In this document: piece by piece, positions 8,589 through 15,751 of the stretch
Layout: every line of letters begins with the position of its first letter
Position numbering within the stretch: the stretch's first letter is position 1
Assembly: GCF_017104715.1 (NCBI RefSeq)
Contig: NZ_JAAGPI010000031.1
Coordinates: forward strand, 1 to 64,000
Direction: 5' to 3'
DNA: 64,000 nt
Source: Burkholderia sp. Ac-20365
GTDB taxonomy: Bacteria > Pseudomonadota > Gammaproteobacteria > Burkholderiales > Burkholderiaceae
Program-made: the position numbers and the translations under genes
Notes under the pieces: generated by a model
The model's database searches: none
Told to the model about the DNA's origin: nothing
Seen by the model: the letters and a program-made list of their open reading frames with translations, nothing else

Positions 8589-9297
8589 CGCTGGCATCCG
8601 CGTGATGTTTTGCCCAGTTCATGCGTTGCCCCTGTGCGGGGCGGCACTTACTTTCTTTGCCGCCGCAAAGAAAGTAAGCAAAGAAAGCGGGCTAACACCG
8701 CCCGTTCTTGACCTCCGCCTGAGGGCCCCCAACGGGTCTTCCACTTCAAACGGCGTTCTGCCATTCAATGCCCGTTGCCAACGCTTCGGCAAAGCGCCTA
8801 ACCCACTTCAATCACCCGTAGCGCAGCCAGCCGCAACGAATGGTTACGGCCGCCCAGGTGGCAAACTGTGTGTAGGTCGTAGTACTGCACACGTTGGCGC
8901 TCTTACGACACCGATCGTGTTTTACAGTCCGAAGTGATGCCTGTACGCCGCGAAAGCCTACACACAGTTTGCCGCTATAGAACATGGGCGATGTGATTGC
9001 GCATGTGACGACGCGGGAGCGTGAAGCGGGTGAGGCGCCGTTTCAAGGCGCTGGCAACGGGCATTGAAAAGCAGATTGCCGTTTGAAGCGGAGGACCCGT
9101 TGGGGGCCCTCAGGCGGGAACAAGAACTGGCGGTGTTCAGCGGCTTTCTTTTGCCTACTTTTCTTTGCCGCGGCAAAGAAAAGTAGGTGCTGCCCCGCAC
9201 AGGGGCGACGCGTGAAGGGGTACATCACATCGCGGATGCCAGAGAAAAGCCAGGCAAACCAAACCAAAGCAAATCAAACCAAACCAAACCGACCAAC
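8534..9297. repeat. giant imperfect-palindrome repeat element, copy 1
   Basis: The core, 8589-9244, reads as one long imperfect inverted repeat centred near 8916. Paired blocks include CGCTGGCATCCGCG (8589) with its reverse complement at 9231, GCCCCTGTGCGGGGC (8629) with 9191-9205, and GCAAACTGTGTGTAGG (8861) with 8957-8972. Each arm has its own tight hairpin: CTTACTTTCTTTGC/GCAAAGAAAGTAAG on the left and CTACTTTTCTTTGCCGCGG on the right. The symmetry continues outward into a TTTGGG-rich left flank and a CCAAA-rich right flank. A second copy with the same polarity is at 46107-46758. No protein-coding signal is seen. It lies between the cupin 5' end and the EF-G 3' end. Confidence 0.85.
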
Positions 9298-9298
9298 A

Positions 9299-9331
9299 AA
9301 AAAGGCCTGTCCAAAAAGAACAGGCCTTTCG
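9299..9331 (-). terminator. Rho-independent terminator of the EF-G gene
   Basis: A 10-bp perfect stem, AAAGGCCTGT/ACAGGCCTTT with a 9-nt loop, is followed on the minus strand by a run of T. It begins 16 bp after the EF-G stop, so it also separates that transcript from repeat copy 1. Confidence 0.85.
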
Positions 9332-9346
9332 CGCCGAGCAAAAAAA

Positions 9347-11452
9347 CTACTTCGACTTCGAATTAATAATCGCCTCGGAAACATTATTCGGCGTCTCAGC
9401 GTAATGCTTGAACTCCATCGTATAAGTAGCACGCCCCTGCGTGAGAGACCGCAATGAAGTCGAATACCCAAACATCTCCGCTAGCGGCACTTCAGCCCGC
9501 ACAAGCTTGCCGCCACCGCCGGCAATATCCTCCATGCCTTGCACAATCCCGCGCCGGCCGGAAAGATCGCCCATCACGTTACCCATGAAGTCTTCTGGCG
9601 TCTCCACCTCGACAGCCATCATCGGCTCGAGCAGCACAGGCTTGGCCTTGCGCATGCCCTCCTTGAACGCCATCGACCCAGCCATACGGAACGCGTTTTC
9701 GTTCGAGTCAACATCGTGGTACGAACCAAACGTCAACGTGACCTTCACATCGACAACGGGATAACCCGCCAGCACACCGGCCTTGAGCGTTTCCTGAATG
9801 CCTTTGTCGACAGCCGGAATGAATTCGCGTGGAATCACGCCGCCCTTGATTGCATCGACGAACTCGTAGCCCTTGCCCGGATCCGGCTCCACCGTAAGCA
9901 CGGCATGGCCATACTGACCACGTCCGCCCGACTGCTTGACGAACTTGCCTTCCACGCCTTCGACCTTCGTGCGCACCGTCTCGCGATACGCAACCTGCGG
10001 CTTGCCCACCGTAGCCTCGACGCCGAACTCGCGCTTCATCCGGTCGACCAGAATCTCCAGGTGCAGCTCGCCCATGCCCGAGATGATCGTCTGGCCAGAC
10101 TCTTCATCCGTCGCGACGCGGAACGACGGGTCTTCCTGCGCCAGACGGTTCAGCGCAATGCCCATCTTTTCCTGGTCGGCCTTCGTCTTCGGCTCGACAG
10201 CCTGCGAGATCACCGGCTCAGGGAAGATCATCCGTTCGAGGATGATGATGTTGTTCGGATCACATAGCGTGTCGCCCGTCGTTGCTTCCTTCAGGCCGAC
10301 CGCAGCCGCGATGTCGCCCGCGCGCACTTCCTTGATTTCCTTGCGCTCGTTCGCGTGCATCTGAAGAATACGGCCGAGACGTTCCTTCTTTTCCTTCACC
10401 GGGTTGTAGACGGTGTCGCCCGAATTCACCACGCCCGAATACACGCGGAAGAAGATCAGCTGACCGACGAACGGGTCCGTCATGATCTTGAACGCGAGCG
10501 CCGAGAACGGCTCGTCGTCGCTCGGATGACGCTCCGCTTCCTTGTCGTCTTCCGTGTGGCCGAGAATCGCGGGCACGTCGACAGGCGAGGGCAGATAGTC
10601 GATCACAGCGTCGAGCATCGCCTGCACGCCCTTGTTCTTGAACGCGCTGCCGCACAGCATCGGCACGATTTCGTTGGCAATCGTGCGCTTGCGCAGACCC
10701 GTCTTGATCTCGTCTTCCGTCAGGCTCTCGTGATCGGTCAGGTACTTCTCGAGCAGCTCTTCGCTCGATTCCGCCGCTGCCTCGACCATCTTTTCGCGCC
10801 ACTCGTGCGCGAGTTCCTTGAGGTTGTCGGGGATCTCTTCGTACGTGAATTTGATGCCCTGGCTCTCGTCATCCCACACGATCGCCTTCATCTTCACGAG
10901 ATCGACCACGCCCTGGAAATGATCTTCCGCGCCAATTGGAATCTGGATGGGCACGGCCACGCCCTTCAGGCGATCGCCAATCTGCTTCTGCACGCGGAAG
11001 AAGTCCGCGCCGACACGGTCCATCTTGTTGACGAACGCAATGCGCGGCACCTTGTACTTATTCGCCTGACGCCACACGGTTTCGGACTGCGGCTGCACGC
11101 CGCCAACCGAGTCATAAACCATGCACGCACCGTCGAGCACGCGCATCGAGCGCTCGACTTCGATCGTGAAGTCGACGTGCCCCGGCGTGTCGATGATGTT
11201 GATGCGGTGCTCGGGATAATTGCCCGCCATGCCTTTCCAGAAGGCCGTCGTAGCTGCCGAGGTAATCGTGATGCCGCGCTCCTGCTCCTGTTCCATCCAG
11301 TCCATCGTGGCCGCGCCGTCGTGAACCTCGCCGATCTTGTGAGTCACGCCGGTGTAGAAAAGAATGCGTTCGGTGGTGGTGGTCTTGCCGGCATCGATGT
11401 GAGCACTGATACCGATGTTCCGATATCGCTCGATAGGAGTCTTGCGGGGCAC
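9347..11452 (-). CDS. fusA: elongation factor G, stand-alone paralogue
   Basis: This 701-residue translational GTPase drives ribosomal translocation. It has G1 AHIDAGKTT, G3 DTPGH and G4 NKMD, followed by EF-G domains II-V (for example ISGMGELHLEI and the C-terminal QGMEDIAGGG region). The start is a GTG at 11452 preceded by GGAGGT at 6 nt; the in-frame ATG at 11464 actually contains that Shine-Dalgarno sequence. The gene stands alone, without rpsL, rpsG or tuf, so I infer it is the second EF-G copy that many Burkholderiaceae carry, not the str-operon copy. It has its own terminator. Whether it acts in elongation, recycling or stress is not evident. Confidence 0.93.
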   Translation of the reverse strand: MPRKTPIERYRNIGISAHIDAGKTTTTERILFYTGVTHKIGEVHDGAATMDWMEQEQERGITITSAATTAFWKGMAGNYPEHRINIIDTPGHVDFTIEVERSMRVLDGACMVYDSVGGVQPQSETVWRQANKYKVPRIAFVNKMDRVGADFFRVQKQIGDRLKGVAVPIQIPIGAEDHFQGVVDLVKMKAIVWDDESQGIKFTYEEIPDNLKELAHEWREKMVEAAAESSEELLEKYLTDHESLTEDEIKTGLRKRTIANEIVPMLCGSAFKNKGVQAMLDAVIDYLPSPVDVPAILGHTEDDKEAERHPSDDEPFSALAFKIMTDPFVGQLIFFRVYSGVVNSGDTVYNPVKEKKERLGRILQMHANERKEIKEVRAGDIAAAVGLKEATTGDTLCDPNNIIILERMIFPEPVISQAVEPKTKADQEKMGIALNRLAQEDPSFRVATDEESGQTIISGMGELHLEILVDRMKREFGVEATVGKPQVAYRETVRTKVEGVEGKFVKQSGGRGQYGHAVLTVEPDPGKGYEFVDAIKGGVIPREFIPAVDKGIQETLKAGVLAGYPVVDVKVTLTFGSYHDVDSNENAFRMAGSMAFKEGMRKAKPVLLEPMMAVEVETPEDFMGNVMGDLSGRRGIVQGMEDIAGGGGKLVRAEVPLAEMFGYSTSLRSLTQGRATYTMEFKHYAETPNNVSEAIINSKSK

Positions 11453-11626
11453 GTGAACCTCCATGGAGTAGGCGCGCCGGTGAATGGCGCCGGGCTTGTG
11501 TGCTGCGGCCCGGCCGATCTCGGTGCTGCTGGTGAGACTATAAGAATAGCGTGTCGCCCCGGCTTTTGCAGGAATCCTGCCAGAAGCCGTCAGAGCAGGC
11601 GCCAGCCCTACGTTGCGGCGCGACGC

Positions 11627-11668
11627 AAAAAAAACAAGCCGGCGCGCCTTTCGGCTGCGCCGGCTTGT
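11627..11668 (-). terminator. Rho-independent terminator of the DUF192 gene
   Basis: A GC-rich stem (ACAAGCCGGCGC paired with GCGCCGGCTTGT) is followed on the minus strand by eight consecutive T. It sits 46 bp past the DUF192 stop. Confidence 0.9.
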
Positions 11669-11713
11669 ATCCGGTTCGTATGCGTTGCGGGCGGCGAGCG
11701 CGCTTATTGCTGC

Positions 11714-12232
11714 TTACTGCGGCGCCGGCAAGCCCTGAATCTTCATACCGGGCTTGATGCCCTTCGACGTGAACCAGCCCTTGCTCATTTCCAGCGCATA
11801 GACGCCGTTGTTCTTCGGGCAATGGTTGTTGGTGGTTTCTGCCTGCATCTCATCGATGTCGGTGATCGTGCCGTCGGCGCGCATGAATGCGATCGACAGC
11901 GGGATCAACGTGTTCTTCATCCAGAAGCAGTGCACGGCATTCTCGCCGAACACGAAGAGCATGCCTTCGTTCGGCTGGAGTTGCGTGCGGTACATCAAAC
12001 CCTGTTCGCGATCGGCATCGTTCGCGGCAACGGCGGCGTCGATGACGAACATGCCTGCCGTGAGTTTGGCGCGCGGAAAATCGCCGGGCTGCTTTGCGCC
12101 CTGAGGCATCTGCTGCGCATGCGCATCTCGCACGGATATCGTCGTCATGAACGACAACACCGCGAGGGCGGCAACAGGGAATGCAATGGCAATCGCGAGA
12201 CGCGCGATTAACGGGCGCAATGAAAATCGCAC
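11714..12232 (-). CDS. DUF192 secreted protein
   Basis: This 172-residue protein has an N-terminal signal peptide or anchor (Leu/Ala-rich, ending near AHAQQ) and one DUF192 domain. Family marks include REQGLMYRTQL, EGMLFVFGE, FWMKNTLIPLSIAF and VYALEMSKGW. I chose the GTG at 12232 because an AAGGAGC site precedes it; the ATG at 12313 has no such site and would bury the signal peptide. Members of this family are small exported proteins of unsettled function. It is transcribed alone towards a strong terminator. Confidence 0.88.
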   Translation of the reverse strand: MRFSLRPLIARLAIAIAFPVAALAVLSFMTTISVRDAHAQQMPQGAKQPGDFPRAKLTAGMFVIDAAVAANDADREQGLMYRTQLQPNEGMLFVFGENAVHCFWMKNTLIPLSIAFMRADGTITDIDEMQAETTNNHCPKNNGVYALEMSKGWFTSKGIKPGMKIQGLPAPQ

Positions 12233-12376
12233 GAGGTAGCTCCTTGCTGAATATGAACCGCGAATGTTACGCGAGCGCGTCAAAAACAAAAAGGCAGAGA
12301 GCCTTGCGGCCATCTGCCTTTCAACGCCGTAAGAACGGCAAATCTGCTAGTTCTTGACTGCGTTATTGCAACAAAC

Positions 12377-12571
12377 TTATTCCGATGCTGCCGAAGCTGC
12401 TGCCGGAGCTGCTGCCTTCTTGTGCGACTTCTTGTGCGAAACCTTCTTCGTTGCCTTGTGCGACGAAGCTGCTGCTGCCGGAGCTGCCGAAGCTGCTTCC
12501 GGTGCCGAAGCTTGTGCGAATGCTGCCGTTGCGAAGAGGCCAGCGACCAGAGCGGCGATCAGTTTGTTCAT
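12377..12571 (-). CDS. small Ala/Lys-rich exported protein
   Basis: This 64-residue protein begins with a clear signal peptide (MNKLIAALVAGLFATAAFAQ), cut after AFA near residue 19. The mature part of about 45 residues is almost entirely Ala, Ser, Lys and His, with a basic centre (SHKATKKVSHKKSHKK) between Ala/Ser-rich ends. An AGGA site precedes the ATG. Very similar short proteins are common in Burkholderia genomes but I know no function. A basic periplasmic peptide that binds polyanions or the envelope is only a guess. Confidence 0.75.
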   Translation of the reverse strand: MNKLIAALVAGLFATAAFAQASAPEAASAAPAAAASSHKATKKVSHKKSHKKAAAPAAASAASE

Positions 12572-12974
12572 TTTGTGAATCCTCAGCTTTAGTTAATTAA
12601 CCCAATGACCCGATCAGGTTGAGTCATGTCGTTAAACGTGCCGTCGACCTTTCGGTTGACATCCGCATTGAAGAAATTTTCGTTGCGGGTGCGAGCGTTC
12701 AGACACCTTCATACACGTCGTTGGAGCGGCTTGCATCAAGGCTCTTGAGGCTGAATGCCGGACAGCTTTAGCGGCATCTGCGTCGAGTAACGCATGAACT
12801 CGCGACGCGGTTGACGAAAATTTTCAGGAAATTTTTCGAATGTGATAACGCGTCGCAGGAGCAGACTTTCTAGCGCTTTTTGCGCGCATTTTTCTAATTG
12901 CGGATTCGAATGAAAACAACTGTCGATACAACGGCTTAGCGGAGATATCGGCATCTATTGCGGGTGCGCGATGC
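12572..12974. other. 403-bp intergenic region, no gene recognised
   Basis: The stretch is less GC-rich than its surroundings in places (AAATTTT near 12675 and 12830). A 72-codon frame on the minus strand has no recognisable product and no good ribosome-binding site. The part next to 12571 must contain the promoter of the small exported protein. Confidence 0.4.
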
Positions 12975-13547
12975 TCAACGTGCAAAACCTTCCCATGGTG
13001 CGCGAGCGGGCAATTCGATGCTGTCACCAGGCTGCAGACCGAGCGAAAAAATATCGAGCGCACCGACGCCGACACGCACGAGACGCAACGTCGGAAAGCC
13101 GACGGCCGCTGTCATGCGACGCACCTGCCGGTTCTTTCCTTCGGTGATCGACAGTTCGATCCACGTGGTGGGAATTGCCGCGCGATAGCGGATAGGCGGC
13201 GTGCGTGCCCAAAGCGATTCGCCTGGATCGACGAAGTTCGCGTGACAGGGCCGCGTCACGTAGTCGCCGAGATCGACGCCGCGTGCGAGCGCTTTCAGGT
13301 CTTTATCTGAAGGCGCGCCTTCCACTTGCGCCCAGTAGCGCTTCACCAGTTTGTGCCGGGGTTCGGCGATACGCGCCTGCAACGCGCCGTCGTCGGTGAG
13401 AAGAAGCAGACCTTCGCTGTCGGAGTCGAGTCGTCCCGCGGGATAGACGCCGGGCACTTTCACCCAGTCGCCCAGCGACGCGCGCGTTTCATGCGCGGAA
13501 AACTGGCAGATCGTGCCGAAGGGCTTGTTGAGTGCGAGCAGTGTCAT
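12975..13547 (-). CDS. rluE: 23S rRNA pseudouridine synthase, RluE type
   Basis: This 190-residue protein is a short RsuA/RluE-family pseudouridine synthase without an N-terminal S4 domain, as in RluE, which modifies U2457 of 23S rRNA in E. coli. The catalytic block GRLDSDSEGLLLLTDDG (Asp near residue 41) and the C-terminal GKNRQVRRMTAAVGFPTLRLVR motif are intact, and the protein opens with the family pattern LALNKPFGTICQFS. Length matches RluE. It is transcribed alone, with icd diverging to the right. Confidence 0.88.
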   Translation of the reverse strand: MTLLALNKPFGTICQFSAHETRASLGDWVKVPGVYPAGRLDSDSEGLLLLTDDGALQARIAEPRHKLVKRYWAQVEGAPSDKDLKALARGVDLGDYVTRPCHANFVDPGESLWARTPPIRYRAAIPTTWIELSITEGKNRQVRRMTAAVGFPTLRLVRVGVGALDIFSLGLQPGDSIELPARAPWEGFAR

Positions 13548-13633
13548 GCGAGAACGAGGCGAAGCGGGGGCGCGCCGGATAGCAGATTAGTAAATGGCGA
13601 GATCTTAATGCATATCGCCGGACGGTCAGTCTT

Positions 13634-13658
13634 ATGTCTTATACAAGATATAAGACAT
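13634..13658. promoter_or_regulatory. perfect 10-bp inverted repeat upstream of icd, candidate operator
   Basis: ATGTCTTATA and TATAAGACAT are exact reverse complements separated by 5 bp. The dyad lies in the 334-bp region between rluE and icd, about 225 bp before the icd ATG and 87 bp before the rluE ATG. An A/T-rich dyad stands out in this GC-rich sequence. The shape fits a dimeric regulator such as a GntR-family protein; which one is inference. It could serve either gene. Confidence 0.6.
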
Positions 13659-13881
13659 TGTCTATAACCGGGCAGCGCGCATCGGGCGTGATCGGTCTAC
13701 GTGCACGTCCCGAGCGCGGTCCGGCCCCGGTGTGGGCTAGAATAACCGCCTGGCCGCTTGCTGTATCGGTTTCTGGCATCAGCACCTGCATCGGCGCGGC
13801 ACCGCATCGCGCGCAAGGGGAGCGCCCCGTTTTCGCATTTCCAACCTGTTCTCACAGACCAGCTATCACTGGAGTCCGATC

Positions 13882-15138
13882 ATGGCGTATCAGCACATCA
13901 CGGTTCCGGCTGACGGTGACAAGATCACCGTCAACCCGGATTTCTCGCTCAACGTTTCCGACAAGCCGATCATCCCGTACATCGAGGGCGACGGCACGGG
14001 CGTCGACATTACGCCCGTGATGATCAAGGTCGTCGATGCCGCTGTCGAAAAAGCGTACGGCGGCAAGAAGAAGATCCACTGGATGGAAATCTTCGCCGGC
14101 GAGAAGGCGACCCGGGTCTATGGTCCCGACGTGTGGCTGCCGGAAGAAACGCTGCAGGTGGTGAAGGACTACATCGTGTCGATCAAGGGGCCGCTCACGA
14201 CGCCTGTCGGCGGCGGCATCCGTTCGCTGAACGTCGCGCTGCGCCAGGAGCTGGATCTCTACGTGTGTCTGCGTCCTGTGCAGTACTTCAAGGGCGTGCC
14301 GTCGCCGCTGCGCGAACCGGAGAAGGTCAACATGGTGATCTTCCGCGAGAACTCGGAAGACATCTACGCGGGCATCGAATGGCCGGCTGGCTCGCCCGAA
14401 GCGAAGAAGGTCATCCAGTTCCTGCGCGACGAAATGGGCGTGAAGAAGATCCGCTTCCCGGACTCGTCGGGTATCGGCGTGAAGCCGGTCTCGCGCGAAG
14501 GCACAGAACGTCTGGTGCGCAAGGCGATTCAATACGCGCTCGACCACGACCGCCGCACCGTGACGCTGGTACACAAGGGCAACATCATGAAGTACACGGA
14601 AGGCGCTTTCCGTGACTATGGCTATGCGCTCGCGCAGAAAGAGTTCGGCGCGGAATTGATCGATGGCGGCCCGTGGATGAAGGTGAAGAATCCGAAGACG
14701 GGCAACGATGTCGTCGTGAAGGACGTGATCGCCGATGCGTTCCTGCAGCAGATCCTGTTGCGTCCCGCCGAGTACGACGTGATCGCGACGCTGAACCTGA
14801 ACGGCGACTACATCTCCGATGCGCTGGCTGCGCAGGTCGGCGGTATCGGTATCGCGCCGGGCGCGAACATGTCGGATTCCGTCGCGATGTTCGAAGCTAC
14901 GCACGGCACCGCACCGAAGTATGCGGGCAAGGATTATGTGAATCCGGGCTCGGAAATTCTGTCGGCAGAGATGATGTTGCGTCATATCGGCTGGACGGAA
15001 GCGGCGGATACGATTCTGAAGTCGATGGAAAAATCGATTCTGTCCAAGCGCGTTACGTACGACTTCGCGCGTCTGATGGAAGGCGCGACGCAGGTGTCGT
15101 GCTCGGGCTTCGGTCAGGTGATGATCGACAATATGTGA
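13882..15138 (+). CDS. icd: NADP-dependent isocitrate dehydrogenase
   Basis: This 418-residue cytoplasmic enzyme oxidatively decarboxylates isocitrate to 2-oxoglutarate in the TCA cycle. It matches the E. coli Icd type over its full length: IEGDGTG near residue 35, the substrate and phosphorylation-loop block GGIRSLNVALRQEL with Ser115 (the AceK target Ser113 of E. coli), the NMVIFRENSEDIYAG block, the LVHKGNIMKYTEG segment and the ATHGTAPKYAGKDYVNPGS cofactor motif (ATHGTAPKY and NPGSEILS). It is monocistronic, with its own terminator. The upstream 25-bp dyad may regulate it. Confidence 0.97.
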   Translation: MAYQHITVPADGDKITVNPDFSLNVSDKPIIPYIEGDGTGVDITPVMIKVVDAAVEKAYGGKKKIHWMEIFAGEKATRVYGPDVWLPEETLQVVKDYIVSIKGPLTTPVGGGIRSLNVALRQELDLYVCLRPVQYFKGVPSPLREPEKVNMVIFRENSEDIYAGIEWPAGSPEAKKVIQFLRDEMGVKKIRFPDSSGIGVKPVSREGTERLVRKAIQYALDHDRRTVTLVHKGNIMKYTEGAFRDYGYALAQKEFGAELIDGGPWMKVKNPKTGNDVVVKDVIADAFLQQILLRPAEYDVIATLNLNGDYISDALAAQVGGIGIAPGANMSDSVAMFEATHGTAPKYAGKDYVNPGSEILSAEMMLRHIGWTEAADTILKSMEKSILSKRVTYDFARLMEGATQVSCSGFGQVMIDNM

Positions 15139-15166
15139 GCGCGGTTCTAGCGCCTGCTTTCTGAAC

Positions 15167-15195
15167 AAAACCCCGGCGCGCCGGGGTTTTGTTTT
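15167..15195 (+). terminator. Rho-independent terminator of icd
   Basis: AAAACCCCGG and CCGGGGTTTT form a perfect stem around CGCG, followed by GTTTT. It starts 28 bp after the icd stop. Confidence 0.9.
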
Positions 15196-15273
15196 GAGCT
15201 TCCGTCATCTTCACTGCAGTCCTGCTGCGTTATGATCGACGCACTTCTGTTGCCTATTGCTTTACGTGCACGC

Positions 15274-15612
15274 ATGAAATCGTTGTGGCGCATCCTCGTC
15301 GTGTTGACGTTCGTCCTGCTCGGCATGCAGGGCGCGTCGGCGTGCGAGCATCATCACGATGCGGCGTCGCAAGCGGCGAGTGTGCATCAGTCGATGCACG
15401 CGGGCGCGGTCCATTGCGATACCAGCGATCCTTCCTGCCATCGCACGCATTCGCTTTGCTGCATGACCGCGTGCGGTGCGCATTGCAGCGCGTTGCTGTC
15501 GGGCGTTGGTGTTGCGTTGCGTATCGCTTCGTCGCAGCTGCTCGACGCCGATAGCGATCCGGCGCGCGCGAGCGTCACACGCGCACCGCCTGTGCGCCCG
15601 CCGATCGTGTGA
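15274..15612 (+). CDS. Cys/His-rich exported protein, probable copper binder
   Basis: This 112-residue protein starts with a signal peptide (MKSLWRILVVLTFVLLGMQGASA). The mature part is dense in metal ligands: CEHHH at once after the cut, three further His, then C-x5-C-x3-H-x2-H-x2-CC-x3-C-x2-HC. The tail is Ala/Arg/Pro-rich. I chose the ATG at 15274 because it opens the signal peptide; an upstream ATG at 15232 only adds 14 residues. The gene lies 139 bp before a multicopper oxidase gene on the same strand, which suggests a copper chaperone or sensor role. I do not recognise a defined family, though DUF2946-type proteins look similar. Confidence 0.7.
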   Translation: MKSLWRILVVLTFVLLGMQGASACEHHHDAASQAASVHQSMHAGAVHCDTSDPSCHRTHSLCCMTACGAHCSALLSGVGVALRIASSQLLDADSDPARASVTRAPPVRPPIV

Positions 15613-15751
15613 CCGTTCGATGTCAGCGCGCGTGAACTGCACGTGCGCCCGAAACCGATGCGCGTGTGAGCCCGTCATACCCGCATCCGTCACACGATCC
15701 ATGCGTCGCGCGCAACCGGGTTGCCGCGCCGCATCAGCAAGGAATTGATCC

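Noticed and set aside
8589..9244. The palindrome as an insertion sequence with terminal inverted repeats
   Set aside because: The internal part encodes no transposase, and the inverted symmetry runs through almost the whole length and not only at the ends. No target duplication is visible at the edges.
8517..9267. Short frames within repeat copy 1, and similar ones at 46361-46714 within copy 2 (for example STYFSLPRQRKVGKRKP)
   Set aside because: They are translations of the palindrome arms and occur on both strands because the arms are inverted repeats. Ribosome-binding sites and protein features are absent. They are probably mis-annotated as hypothetical proteins in related genomes.
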